A stretch of 64,000 nucleotides of DNA from assembly GCA_963965975.1 (NCBI GenBank), contig OZ014422.1, positions 6,179,701-6,243,700 on the forward strand. Reading direction: 5' to 3'. Shown here in pieces: positions 25,201-37,210 of the stretch. Both the position numbers and the translations under genes were made by a program. The stretch is from Xestospongia bergquistia (lineage: Eukaryota; Porifera; Demospongiae; Haplosclerida; Petrosiidae). Position 1 is the first letter of the stretch; each line of letters opens with the position of its first letter. The notes under the pieces are model-generated. The model saw only the letters and a list, made by a program, of their open reading frames with translations. It was not told the DNA's origin and ran no database searches.

Positions 25201-28200
25201 ATATCCCAGCTGATGACAAATGACATTACCAGCTGTCAATGTGAATGAGGCATAACGACAGATATTACCCCATTGACTTCCATAACGTATTACAACACGT
25301 CCTGAATTAAATTCATTGGAGACAACACCATTTCTAGAGAGAATAATACTACCAGAAACAGCCACACCTGGAAGAAAGTATATAGATTAATAGATGTATA
25401 GATAAGGATTTTTTGGTGGATGGAAAAATCACTTGATGGATCACTTTATATTACCTGTTACAATAGGTTGACAGCGATCTAAAGTTTGAGTCAACTTGGA
25501 CAGAGAACTTGAGACATCTTTTTAAGAAAGAAAATTAATAAATAAAAGAATAAGAAACTCACAGCATTGTACAGTCACATCGTTGTCATGACTACATATT
25601 ACTGAGCTTGCTATTGGACAAGGGTTACATTCTGTCATGCAGGCATCAGAAGTGGAACAAGCAGTATTGTCGTACCATATTGGCATTGATGCATTACCAG
25701 GCCTGAGTATTGACAAGATGAGTTAACAACATTCTCTTGAATAATTCAATCATGCTTACATTTGAGGTAAACTTGAAATTGAAAAAGCTGAATCATAACC
25801 TAACTGTTGGCAGATTGTGTCACTATCGGTAGAACCAAAGTTATTGCTACAAACAGTTCCCCATTCTCCATTACAGTAAACCTCCACACGTCCTTCATTG
25901 ACAAACTCTCCATTTATAAGTCGTACCATGCCAGGATAAGGATTATCAGTAAGTCTAGTAGAAGCTATAAAGAATGACAAAGTAAATAAATATATAGTTG
26001 TTGAAGAAGTTCATAAAACTCACAGCAGTTTACAGAGATGTCATCATTATCTGTACACAGTGTATTAATAACAGTACTGAAAGCACATTGTTGTAGTACA
26101 GTCAGACTTGAAGTTGAGCATGAAATATCATCAAAATTTGTAACAGAGCCATCTATTCCATAACTAAAAAAACAATAAAACTTGATACAATAACTCTGAC
26201 ACATTCTTCATATTACCTATCTACTGCTGCATAACTCCATGAGACTGCTCCAATAAATCCTAACTGATGACATATGACATTAGCAGCTGTCATTGAGAAT
26301 GATACCCTCCTACAAATGTTACCCTATTTTCTCTTATAATAAACTTGTACTCTACCCGAGTTGTAATCAAGAGAAGAGACACTATTACGTAATAACCTCA
26401 CAGTTCCATCACCTCGTGGGTATGACCCTATAATTTTAAAAATAGACATAAACAAGTTTATTACTTAAAGGAGTCAGTATATGACTAAGTACAAGAGTTA
26501 TATTATTTGATTTCAAAGAGTGCACAAAGAGCTGGTCAAGTTGTTTCACTTGTTTAGTTGTGGTTTTTGACATTATCTGCATAGTAGGGTCATTAAAAAT
26601 TGTCTGTTCTGTTTCAAATCTTGAATGAAAGCTTACTTTTTTCCTAATGCTCTTTTAACTAAATGCCTTTCATTTCTGCTAGCTACATTTCAACAAATGT
26701 ATTTCCACATACAATTTAAATATGGAACTCAATAACCACACCATATTCAGTATTGTAGCTCTTTATCTTCATTTAAGTATCACTTCTTTAATTTTGCTAC
26801 ATAATATTTGCCTATTTATTAGACTACATTGCTACTTATGTACATGTTGTAAGCATAATGTTTTTCATAAAAATACATCCCTTACTTGGATCACATGTTA
26901 AAGGATTTGAAGGTGATCCAGAGCCATCAGAAGCTAAGGAAAAATTGAGTAGACTAACACTTCAATATACCTCACAAACTTACCACAATAGATGTAAGCA
27001 TCAGTATTAGATGAACAGTTCATTGTTGAGTAATTTGATGGACATCTATTACATATATTAATACATGACTGTGAAGATGAACAGGACAGATCATTAAACC
27101 ATTGTCTTTCACTAGGTATACGAGCTCTGTAAAATAATATCAATACTAGTAGTACATGATCATGAGTTAGAGAAATGGTAGTGGATTAGACTATGTCCAC
27201 AATGATGGTTTAAAAATAATTTAGTCCAGAGTAGAGGCACCCTTACAATGAAGGCATTGTAAGAGTATTTACTTGTATAGTATACAGTACTTTACTGTAC
27301 TGTTATGTTACATTATTTCTATAGCAATAACATAGGAGGTACTTAAGGACACCAATAGTACAGTATGGCTACTCCTTATTATCTTCTAATGCATATGTGA
27401 CATTTGACTTTGAGTTGCATTCCTAGTAAAACAAAGCATGCCATCTGAAGTGCTCATATTTCAGTTGACACAGTAACAAGGACATAAATAGGAAAACTGT
27501 GTAGATTTTTTGGCAGCTATTTTAAGATATAATGTCTCCATTTACTTTAGGGGCAGCTTCCTCAATTTGTTGCATTAATGAAATTCAATGCTCTATCAAT
27601 GAAGTTGAAAGATGTTTAGTTTATAAAAACAACTTAAAATGTCAGGGCCCTTTGAGAAAAACTCTGCTTTTGATGCATATGTAGTATGGATTTTAAGTAC
27701 AACAATGGTACAATGGTATTATTGCCAGAATTAGTGATAAAACAGGTAAGTTCAATTGAGATACAAGAATGTAACAAAGTTGATAGTAGCTGTTGAATAA
27801 ACTGGCTCAGTTCTCTGAGGATTAAAAGTATTCATGACAGCAAACTTGTGTTTGCATAATTTGGAAAAATGCCCACACATACATTCCTACATTGAATATT
27901 ATTGTACAAAGTGAATGTTGAATGATATTCATTACTTCCTATACACTTTGCAATTGGATTTATTACAATGTGACACCAAATACTTCTATATATAGTGACA
28001 CCAGATACTTCTATATATAGTAATCTGATATTTATGCAGTCATAAAACACTACCATATTTGGGTGTATATGTATACAGTCCCACTTACATTGTAGTGACA
28101 TTAGGAGAATATTTATATCCTAGTTGTCGACATATTGTTCTAGCATCATAATTTATAGATAAAGTCCCGCCACATATTGCACCCCATTGTCCATTACAAT

Positions 28201-28907
28201 AGACCTCTACACGTCCTTCATTGGGGTATTGACCACCTGTAAGACGTATCATACCAGGATAAGGATCAAACCAAATCCTAGTTGGATCTAAAGGGAAAGA
28301 AAATAAGACACTGTACACTCTTCTGTGACCTTACGGCAGTTCACTCCTACATTATCATTAGTTGAACAACTCAAATTAGGAACAAATGAAAAGTAACAGC
28401 TCCATATGACTAGATAGTCAGTATTAGTTGGACAGGAAAGATCATAGAGGAGTGTTGGACTGTTAGTAGTACCATAACTGGAGAGAGAGAGAGAAAATCA
28501 AACTTCCCAAGAATTAATAGCTGTAAACACGTACTTATCTTCAGCTGCTCTTGTAAAACTAGATGCACCAATGTATCCTAAGTTACGACAAACAACATCA
28601 GCTTCCTCTTGATGAAATGGAGAGTTAGTGACATGTCCACATATATCTCCCCACTGGCCATTATAATAGATCTGCACTCTACCATAAGTGTAAGAAGGGG
28701 AGGTAGCTCCATTAAGCCATAATCTGATAGAGCCTTGATACTGACCTGTAAGAAGAAACAAGTAGTTACATATTGGCAATGATCAAAAGTGAATTGTGTT
28801 AAGGAATAATTATAATAAAGCAACATCTTTGTACCAAAGCTACAAATAGTCTACTTACCTTTGACATAGACGAAGAAAGCTAAAAAACAAAGTAAGAAAT
28901 TCATCAT
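22223..28907 (-). CDS. SRCR-2: tandem paralog of SRCR-1 with an in-frame TAG
   Basis: Same exon plan as SRCR-1: 28907-28859, 28745-28535, 28477-28335, 28287-28089, 27126-26984, 26933-26886, 26427-26217, 26163-26024, 25964-25760, 25702-25563, 25517-25455, 25367-25163, 25055-24916, 24776-24572, 24318-24179, 24131-24066, 23973-23748, 23691-23549, 23438-23237, 23188-23049, 22929-22882, 22833-22223. It totals 1226 codons in phase. Signal peptide starts MMNFLLCFLAFFVY; then eight SRCR domains in four pairs, a membrane helix and a tail with six NPFRNVR-type heptads and two PPPY motifs. Codon 299, in the third SRCR domain (26324-26326), is TAG where SRCR-1 has TGG for the conserved Trp before the GNIC motif. 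No other lesion was found, so the stop is either recent, a polymorphism or sequencing error, or bypassed by skipping that domain (exons 7 and 8 total 351 nt and are jointly in phase). Confidence 0.8.
27127..28088. other. SRCR-2 intron 4, no other feature seen
   Basis: Long AT-rich intron. It includes an immediate tandem duplication near 27970-28020 (ACACCAAATACTTCTATATA and ACACCAGATACTTCTATATA). I see no coding exon or RNA gene. Confidence 0.55.
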
Positions 28908-28913
28908 GCAATG

Positions 28914-28955
28914 TTTAGGCGTGGCTGGAATGATCTCAAAATTAAGTTGTGGTTA
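28914..28955 (-). promoter_or_regulatory. CACCC-type box and flank upstream of SRCR-2
   Basis: CCAGCCACGCCTAAAC on the minus strand lies some 10 bp upstream of the start at 28907, preceded by an AACTTAATTTTGAGATCA block. The same two blocks in the same order occur before SRCR-3, so this is a duplicated promoter segment. Confidence 0.5.
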
Positions 28956-29153
28956 ACTTACCGTGAAATAATTTTAGTAATAACACACTAACATGTACAA
29001 AACAATTATAAAAAAAATAATACATATTAAATAGACATACATAAATAACCACTTGGTACATACGTGTACCAACTGAAAAGATAAAAACAAATTTACGACA
29101 ATTTTAGTAATATAGCAATAATTAATAATATATTTAGATGTAGTGTATGTCTT

Positions 29154-31521
29154 TCAAAGTTCATCATAACTTGGAGGAGAAGGTTCTATCATTGTGCTTA
29201 CTTCTCTGCTTTGATTTAGTTGGAGAGTATTAATTGTAGGATTGTCATATGGGTGTGGTGGAGCTGATGGTTGAGATAAATTTGAAAGTGGTGCCAGAGA
29301 ATCAGCTGATTGTTGATAATAATGAGGATTGTAGGGTGGGGGAGGTCCAAAGTTATGTTCTGATTCTGTTACATAACAAGGGTTCCAAGCTTGTGGTATA
29401 GTAATCCCGGATCGACTTCTTGTTTCTGTTTGAATAGTTCTAGGAGATCTAGTAGTCTCTAATCCAATTTGTTCGGGATTAACACTTCTTCGACTTTTGT
29501 TACATTTTCTAACAATAACAACAGTCATGTAGGAAATTATAGAAATAATAATTATTAACAAAATAGAACCAATTATCAAACTAATTACAATAACTGCTCC
29601 TAATATGTTTGATGTGGTTGATGCTAGAAAATCAATAAGTAATCATAAGTATATAAAAATATATAATTATTAAAATTAGTTGATTAATTAAATATTAAAA
29701 ATTAATTATTTAATTAATTATGATATACTTTATTACAATTAATTATATTAATATATTAAAATTATCACTACATCAAAAGTGTACAACACAAAAAAAAGAT
29801 TAAAACATTACATTAGGACCATAGGGATAGGAAAGGGGGGGACAAGGGAGCTAAGCCCCTCTCCCCCTGATTTGCACTCAAGACTATGTACACAATAACC
29901 TCTTGATTGAAGTGGTAATTGTGTTAATTTGTGTACATTAACAATCAATCACCACATTATTGTGTGCTCATGTTACCTTCTGTAAAATTAATTGCTTTAA
30001 CAAAAGTATTAATAGAACGGAACGCACTTTTTCAACCATACACCAACTAAAAAATTACCTATGAAGTACTATGACCCAAGAACAACTAAACCATGTCATG
30101 CTGTTACATACACATAAGAACCGTATTGATAACAAACTTATTAGAAATAGCTAAAGAGTTTTTTCCTTTAATGACAGATGAATTAATTTTTTTGGTCATT
30201 TTTGATGTTTAATAATATAACGCAACTAAATATAAGGTCAGCCCTCCCAACTTAAACTTCATTCCTACCCCTCTGATTAGGACTGTGCTAAATACTTATC
30301 ATAATAAATACATTATATTTAAATTACCTTCAAGACAAACAACTCCAGCATCCTCACTATGACGACAATCATGTGACCCAATACTGCTATGATAACAAGA
30401 GAAGATAGATGTTTCATTACCAGTACATTGAACATCATCTAGTAATATTGAGCCATTCCCCTGACCAAAGTAAGCATTACCTCTAGCAATAGCACCTGAA
30501 GTAAAATATAATTACATAATATATGGAGTATATATACTTACCATAACTAGAATAGTTCAACATTCTACATACAACTTTAGCATTATTATTATCCCAGTAA
30601 TCATCACATACTGTACCCCACTGATTATTAGCACATACTTCTACACGACCTGATGTACTATTAGGACCACCAACTAGACGAACATCACCATAAGTACAAA
30701 TTGCTGTGTATTAAATAAAATAAATTAAAATTATCATATGAATAACACATGCTATACACAAGTGAAACATAAAAAGGGTATTATACATCATTACCAATGG
30801 TACATTATAACTACTGTATTATCAAAGACACTGCTGTGTCACTATTGAGGACAACATAATTCCTTTATGTAGAAGCTAGTCCCAACATAATAAATAAATT
30901 TAATAGAACTTGAAACTTCCTTTATGAAACATCAGTTGTAAAATGCATATAGACCTGCTAGCATGTTAATATTTGAAAATATAGCACCTGAGAGCTCAAT
31001 AACTACTTCCTTCAATAAAAAACAGCATGTCATTATTCTGTCATTGTTAATGGTCATATGTGTCATATAAAAGTACTCATGATTTCAAAAGAATATTGCT
31101 TGACAATCACATAAGTGATGATAGTGGCAGCTTATTATGAATCTCATGATAAGTTCAAGAGCCTGTAGCCTCACAAAAGAGGAGGGAAAGTGCAACTACA
31201 TACACTGTAATACAGGGAGCATCCAAATATGGTCATGAGCTATGGGCCTGGCTAGTTCTCTGTCAGCAGGTTCTTCCTTCTTTAATTTGCAAGCTATATG
31301 GTCTCCTAAAAGTTATTTCATTCATATGTGTCATATTAACCTGTCAAATTTGGATTCTTTTGAAAAACAAAAACAAATCACTAGCTCTTGGGCCAACTGC
31401 CTTCAGGCAATATCTTATTGATTTATATATAGACCTCTGAAGCACGACAATATCTATCACACTTACCTCTGACATAAGAGAAGAAAGTCAATAAAAGTAA
31501 AACTGTGATAAATCTATCCAT
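29154..31521 (-). CDS. SRCR-3: single-SRCR-domain transmembrane protein
   Basis: Four exons: 31521-31467, 30703-30542, 30495-30328 and 29623-29154, 284 residues in phase. Exon 1 is a signal peptide ([18 protein letters not shown]). Exons 2 and 3 make one complete SRCR domain (starts [19 protein letters not shown]; contains [22 protein letters not shown] and a final GVVCLE). The last exon has a strongly hydrophobic helix ([19 protein letters not shown]), a basic stop-transfer stretch and a Pro-rich tail with PPPPYNPHY and PPSYDEL, that is PPxY motifs for WW domains. The signal exon is almost identical to that of SRCR-4, and its first intron is homologous to SRCR-4 introns 1 and 2, which flank a somatomedin-B exon missing here. 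Confidence 0.85.
29624..30327. other. SRCR-3 intron 3, no other feature seen
   Basis: AT-rich intron of 704 bp. A G/C-rich patch near 29833-29870 (GGGGGGGACAAGGGAGC then CCCCTCTCCCCCTG) stands out from the background and may be a mobile-element fragment. No exon or RNA gene was recognised. Confidence 0.45.
30704..31466. repeat. SRCR-3 intron 1, duplicated in SRCR-4
   Basis: This intron aligns with SRCR-4 intronic DNA in two parts: about 30740-30910 with 35340-35520, and about 30925-31466 with 36055-36737. Between these parts SRCR-4 carries about 535 bp, including the somatomedin-B exon, that SRCR-3 lacks. The SRCR-4 copy also has small extra insertions in its second part. Confidence 0.75.
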
Positions 31522-31562
31522 GACAACTCACTAAGTTGTGATCACTGACATACAATTCAAAT

Positions 31563-31610
31563 ATTTAGGCGTGGCTGAAATGTGATCCTAGCTCAAAATT
31601 AAGTTGTGAT
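31563..31610 (-). promoter_or_regulatory. CACCC-type box and flank upstream of SRCR-3
   Basis: TCAGCCACGCCTAAATAT on the minus strand with an AACTTAATTTTGAGCT block just upstream, matching SRCR-2. The start codon at 31521 is about 45 bp downstream. Confidence 0.5.
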
Positions 31611-31714
31611 AACTTACTGTGAATAATTTTAATAATAACACACTAACATGAACAAAACAATTATAACAAAAATAATACATATTAAATATACAATATTCAG
31701 ATGTAGTGTGTCTT

Positions 31715-34700
31715 TCAATTTTCAAAAAGTTCAGCATAACTTGGTGGAGGAGGTTCTATCATTGTGCTTGCTTCTCTGCTTTGATTTGATTGGAGAGTAT
31801 TAACTGTAGGATTTCTATATGAATGTGGTGGAGCTGATGGTTGAGATAAATTTGAAAATGGTGCCAGATAATCAGCTGATTGTTGATGATAATGAGGATT
31901 GTAGGGTGGGGGAGGTCTAATATTCCCTTCTGGATAATGTTCTGATTCTGTTACATAACTAGAGTATTGGTTCCAAGTTTGTGGTATAGTATTAAAGGTT
32001 GTGTTAGGAAGTGGTCTTGATGGAGTTCTATTTGTTGTTTGAGTAGTTCTAGGAGATCTAGTAGTCTGTAATTCAAATTGTTGGATATTAGCATTTCTTC
32101 GTCTTTTGTGATATTTTCTACTAATAATAACAGTTATACAGCAAATTACAGACAAAATAATTATTAACAAAATAGAACCAATTATCCAACCAATTCCAAC
32201 AAATCCTCCTAATATGTTTGATGGGGTTGATGCTAGAAAATCATAAGTAATCATAAAATATATAATTAGTTGATTAATTAAATATTAAAAATTAATTACA
32301 GTTAACTAATTATATTATATTATTAAAATATATTAAAATTATCAATACAACAAAAGCGGCCACTAACATTTAAAATACCACAACTACTAAATATTTACAA
32401 TTATAAAAGATAAATCTATAATCAGTGACTAGTTTTTGCAATTATTATGATATTAACTATAGTTATAAGAAATGGCTATATATTTTAATCACTTACAAAT
32501 GACTTTACTAGTTACTTACAAATTAATTCAGAACAAGTGGTCTGTGTAACAGATGATTTGGTATATGAATTGCTATAAACTTAAAGAAATAAAAAAATTA
32601 GTAATCTTATTATTATTAATATTAATATATTATGCTAAATATATAATAAATATAATAAAGGTTGGTTGCCTTAAAGTGTCATCAAATATAATTAATTATA
32701 ACTATCAGATCATAACAGATATCATTAGCTTAATAAAATTTTCTAAATACTACATGATCATTGTCTTAAAATACTTGTAAATGTACTATAGATATTTCAG
32801 TGAAAGACTTAAATCTGTCAAACATATCAATCAGAAAATATATTGTAAATATAATCACTTACTACATTCAACAGTGACATCTTCAATGTGGGTACAGCTA
32901 GTCACTGAAGTTGATGGACAGGAATTACTAGTACCATAACATGTGTCAGAGGAAGAACTAGACATGTATCTACTCCAAATTGCTTGACTGGAGCTACCAG
33001 ATCTATATTATGATAACGCTTAGTAAATAGTAAAATATATCATTAATTTTAATTGATCATCTTTAAATTAAACATTTTATATATTCCTTTTGGTTCATGA
33101 TCTTAATATTGACTCTATAAATTTCATTAGTATATTATTGTATTACTCACAGACTAAGGTGATCATAATTATAGTAATAGTTATATCCCAGTTGTTTACA
33201 GATAGTTTGAGCTTCAGTAGAACTAAATCCATCATCACATATTGTTCCCCACTGTCCATTACAGTAGACCTCAACACGTCCTTGATTAGAAAATTACCTC
33301 CTTGAAGACGTATCATACCAGAGTAAGGATTACTGTTCCAGATCCTTGTAGTATCTATAATAAACATAATAATAGTTGTTAAGGAAACATTTAACTCACA
33401 GCAGTACACAGTAGCATCATAAGAGTTAGTGTTAGTACATCCACTATCAATGTATGTAGAGAAAGAACACTGAAAGATAGTGAGGTAGTTGCTACTAGCA
33501 CAGTTTAGATCATCTATCTTCATAGATAGAGTATCAATGCCATAACTGGATAGAAAAATGAGTTAACAAGGAATTAAACTATCTCTTACTAACCTCACTA
33601 ATCCAGCTCTAGAGTAACTAGAGGCTCCAGTATATCCTAACTGATGACAAATGACATCAGCTTCAGTAGAACTGTAGTAGTAATCATCACAGATATTACC
33701 CCATCCATTATTGTAATAGACCCTCACAATACCATAGTAATAGGATGATGAAGTATATCCATTACGATATAGAATAATAGCACCATTTTGAGCACTATCA
33801 GCTAGATAGAAATAGATTAACATGTTCTAATAGCTGACTAAAAGAATTATCTACAAATTTATTGTCAATATACACATTAATGTACATGTATATATTGTTA
33901 AGGATAAATTATAAAACTGAGAGTAGTTCATTTTAGCAATTGAAGTGAATAAAACCTTGTAAAACCTGCCATACTTCAATATACTAACATATCCTGACGT
34001 AGTCTGTTTTTTTATTGCAATTTAAAACTTAAATTAATGAATAAATTGAATACATGTTATACATCAATTTATATTACTCACAAATTAGTCCAGAACAAGT
34101 AGTCTTTATGTTATAATTATTAGAATATGAACTGCTATAAACTATAGGAATAGAAAAAAGACTGAGAGTGTCACAAAATTAATTAATGTAATGTATTATT
34201 ATTGAGAATAAGTACTTCTAGGGAACTAAGAACAAACATGACTCACTCAAGACAATAATATCATGACCACATGTCATGCTATGATTGTATTATGATCACT
34301 TACTACATTCTACAGTGATATCTTCTGAGTGAGAACAACTAGTCACTGAAGTTAATGGACAGGAATTTCTAGTACCATAACATGTATCAGAGGAAGTACT
34401 AGACATGTATGTATTCCAAATAGGTTGACTATAATATCCAGATCTGTATCATGATAAAATTAACACTTATGTATAGTTAATCAAATGTAGCTACTTTCTT
34501 GATAAGTCAAATGACTATGCTAATTATTAATGATTATGTTAATAAGGAAGGAATTATTATTGTATTACTCACAGACTAAGATGATCATAATTATAGTAAT
34601 AGTTATATCCCAATTGTTTACAAACAGTTTGTGCATCAGTAGAACCAAATCCATTATCACATATTGTTCCCCACTGTCCATTACAGTAGACCTCAACACG

Positions 34701-36792
34701 TCCAGCATTAGGATAACTACCTCCTTGAAGACGTATCATACCAGGATAAGGATTACTGTTCCATATCCTTGTAGTATCTACAATAAACATAATAATAGTT
34801 GTTAAGGAAAATATTTAACTCACAGCAATACACAGTAGCATCATAAGAGTTAGTGTTAATACATCCATAATCAATGTATGTATCAAAAGAACACTGAAAG
34901 ATAGTGAGGTAGTTGCTACTAGCACAGTTTAGGTCATCTATCTTCATAGATAGAGTATCTGTGCCATAACTGTTTAGAAAAATGAGTAAACAAGGAATTA
35001 AACTAACTCCTACTAACCTCACTAATCCAGCTCTAGAGTGACTAGAGGCTCCAGTATATCCTAACTGATGACAAATGACATCAGCTTCAGTAGAACTGTA
35101 GTAGTAATCATCACAGATATTACCCCATTTATTATTGTAATAGACCCTCACAATACCATAGTAATAGGATGATGAAGTATATCCATTACGAGATAGAATT
35201 AAAGCACCATTTTTAGCATCATTAGCTAAAGAGAAATTATTTTTATCATATTAATTAATTGTGATTAGCTTGAGCATTGCTTATAATAGAGCTTGTATAA
35301 ACCATGTGATCAACACATGGCTACCAAGTTATTATCATATGGATAACACATGCTATACACTAAATGAACCATAAACGGGTATTATTACATCATTACCAAT
35401 GGTACATTATAACTACTGTATTATCAAAGGCACTGCTGTGTCACTATTGAGGACAACATAATTGTCAATTCCTTTATGTAGAAGCTAGTCCCAACATAAT
35501 AAATAAATTTAATAGAACTTTATATCATTATAATTACAAAAATTTTGCATAAAATTACAATGATATCTATCCTTGTTACATGAACATTGAAATATATCTT
35601 TCCTAACTGTTTTCAAATTAACCAACTATAATGCATCTTCTTAACAGGACTATGGTTATGTAGACTATAATTGGATGAATTATTAACTTACCTGGAGTTC
35701 CTGTTGGAGTAGGAGTAACAATTGTTGATGATGTGCTTGAAGTAACCAAAGAGGTAGTAGGAGTAGGAGTGGAAGTACTTAAAGTTGGAGAAGACGTGGG
35801 TATAGATGACGATGATGATGATGTAGTGGAGGTGTAACTTACTGGATAACAACCAATGCTACCCACATCACTGCAACAGTCTCCAATACTGTGACAGGCT
35901 TGATCACAATAACATCCATTATTACTGCAGGGAGAAATCACACAGCAGCCAGAGTAAGTGAGATTTAATGCAAGGCATGAACCTACAATAAAAATGACTT
36001 CAATATATGGATACATATATGTGTGTGTTGAAATACATAGCCATACATTTTGAATGGAAACATCAGTTCTAAAGTGCATATAGACCTGCTAGCATGTTAA
36101 TAATATTATAGCACCTGAGAGCTCAATAACTACTTCCTTCAATAAAAAACAGCATAGTGGTAGGTTTATATAGATCTCATGACAAGCCTCTCAGTTCTGT
36201 CATTGTTAATAGTCATAAGTATCATATAAACCTGCCAACTAGTACTCATGATTTCAAAAGAATATTGCTTGACAATCACATAAGTGATGATAGTGGCAGT
36301 TTATTATGAATCTTATGATAAGTTCAAGAGCCTGTAGCCTCACAAAAGAGGAGGGAAAGTGCAACTACATACACTGTAATACAAGGATCAAGATAATGTT
36401 TAATTATATTCACAGCAGTTAACTTATTTATTACTTAAGCATCCAAATATGGTCATGAGCTATGTGCCTGGCTAGTTCTCTATCAGTAGTTTCTTCCTTC
36501 TTTTAATTTGCAAGCTATATGGTCTCCTAAAAGTTATTTCATTCATACGTGTTATATAAACATTCTTTTGAAAAACAAAAACATATCATTAGCTCTTGGG
36601 CCAACTGCCTTCAGGCAACATCTTCAAATATTCCTTGGTAGATTTATAATTATATAGACCTCTGAAGTACATGTATGTACATAAATTATATATATGTAGA
36701 TTAATGGAGTCACAATATCTATCACACGCACACTTACCTCTGACATAAGAGAAGAAAGTTAATAAAAGTAAAACTGTGATAAACCGATCCAT
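31715..36792 (-). CDS. SRCR-4: somatomedin-B plus four-SRCR receptor with a frameshift
   Basis: Exons: 36792-36738, 35982-35692, 35225-35018, 34969-34824, 34777-34573, 34443-34304, 34141-34082, 33801-33594, 33545-33400, 33354-33151, 33002-32866, 32579-32520, 32232-31715. Signal peptide ([14 protein letters not shown]), then a somatomedin-B-like domain ([14 protein letters not shown] core), a Ser/Thr/Pro-rich mucin-like stretch, two SRCR pairs each followed by a 60-nt linker exon with one Cys, a membrane helix and a tail with PPPPYNPHY and PPPPSYAEL. The two SRCR pairs are tandem duplicates. The exon at 33354-33151 is 204 nt, whereas its duplicate at 34777-34573 is 205 nt; a single base is missing near 33289-33292, which shifts the frame in the fourth SRCR domain. 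All other exons join in phase. The allele may be non-functional, may skip the domain, or the base may be a sequencing error. Confidence 0.78.
35983..36737. repeat. SRCR-4 intron 1, duplicated in SRCR-3
   Basis: Homologous to 30925-31466, sharing words such as GACCTGCTAGCATGTTAAT and CAAGCTATATGGTCTCC. No coding exon other than the flanking ones was found. Confidence 0.7.
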
Positions 36793-37008
36793 GACAATTC
36801 TCTAAGTTGCAATCACTGACAATTCATCGTAACATAATGTTTACTAATTGAAAACTGGACACATTATACTAAGGAACCATTGTCACACCCCCTAAATCAT
36901 TTATACATTAATTAATATAATATTCACACTTACGTTGGGCTGAATCACGTTTAATTTGATTTGTGAATGCTAGCGTGTACAAACTTTAATAGTAGATTAT
37001 TGCAGTAA

Positions 37009-37032
37009 TTGTAGGTGTGGCTGGAATCTCAA
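37009..37032 (-). promoter_or_regulatory. CACCC-type box upstream of SRCR-4
   Basis: GATTCCAGCCACACCTAC on the minus strand, about 220 bp upstream of the start at 36792. The greater distance than in SRCR-1 to SRCR-3 may mean a longer 5' UTR. It lies inside the gap before the SECIS element of the next gene. Confidence 0.4.
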
Positions 37033-37083
37033 AAAGTTAATTAATTTATAATAAATTGACAACACGCACACAATAAGAACATA

Positions 37084-37154
37084 CAATACTTTAGATACAT
37101 CAATGTCCATTTAGAAATATATCCTTTAAAATAGACATGTCATTAAAAGTATTG
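37084..37154 (-). ncRNA. SECIS element of selenoprotein M
   Basis: On the minus strand, 56 nt after the stop codon. A 9-bp basal helix pairs CAATACTTT (37154-37146) with AAAGTATTG (37092-37084). The core follows: ATGA at 37143-37140 opposite TGAT at 37102-37099, which is the non-Watson-Crick quartet typical of SECIS. Above it a 10-bp helix pairs ATGTCTATTT (37138-37129) with AAATGGACAT (37112-37103), one pair being G-U. The apical loop begins with TAAA, giving the conserved unpaired adenines. This is the RNA signal that recodes UGA as selenocysteine through SBP2. Confidence 0.9.
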
Positions 37155-37210
37155 ATGACTTATTGTGAGTGAGAAAAATCTATGAAAAGCACTTATGTAT
37201 AAAAAGCGAG

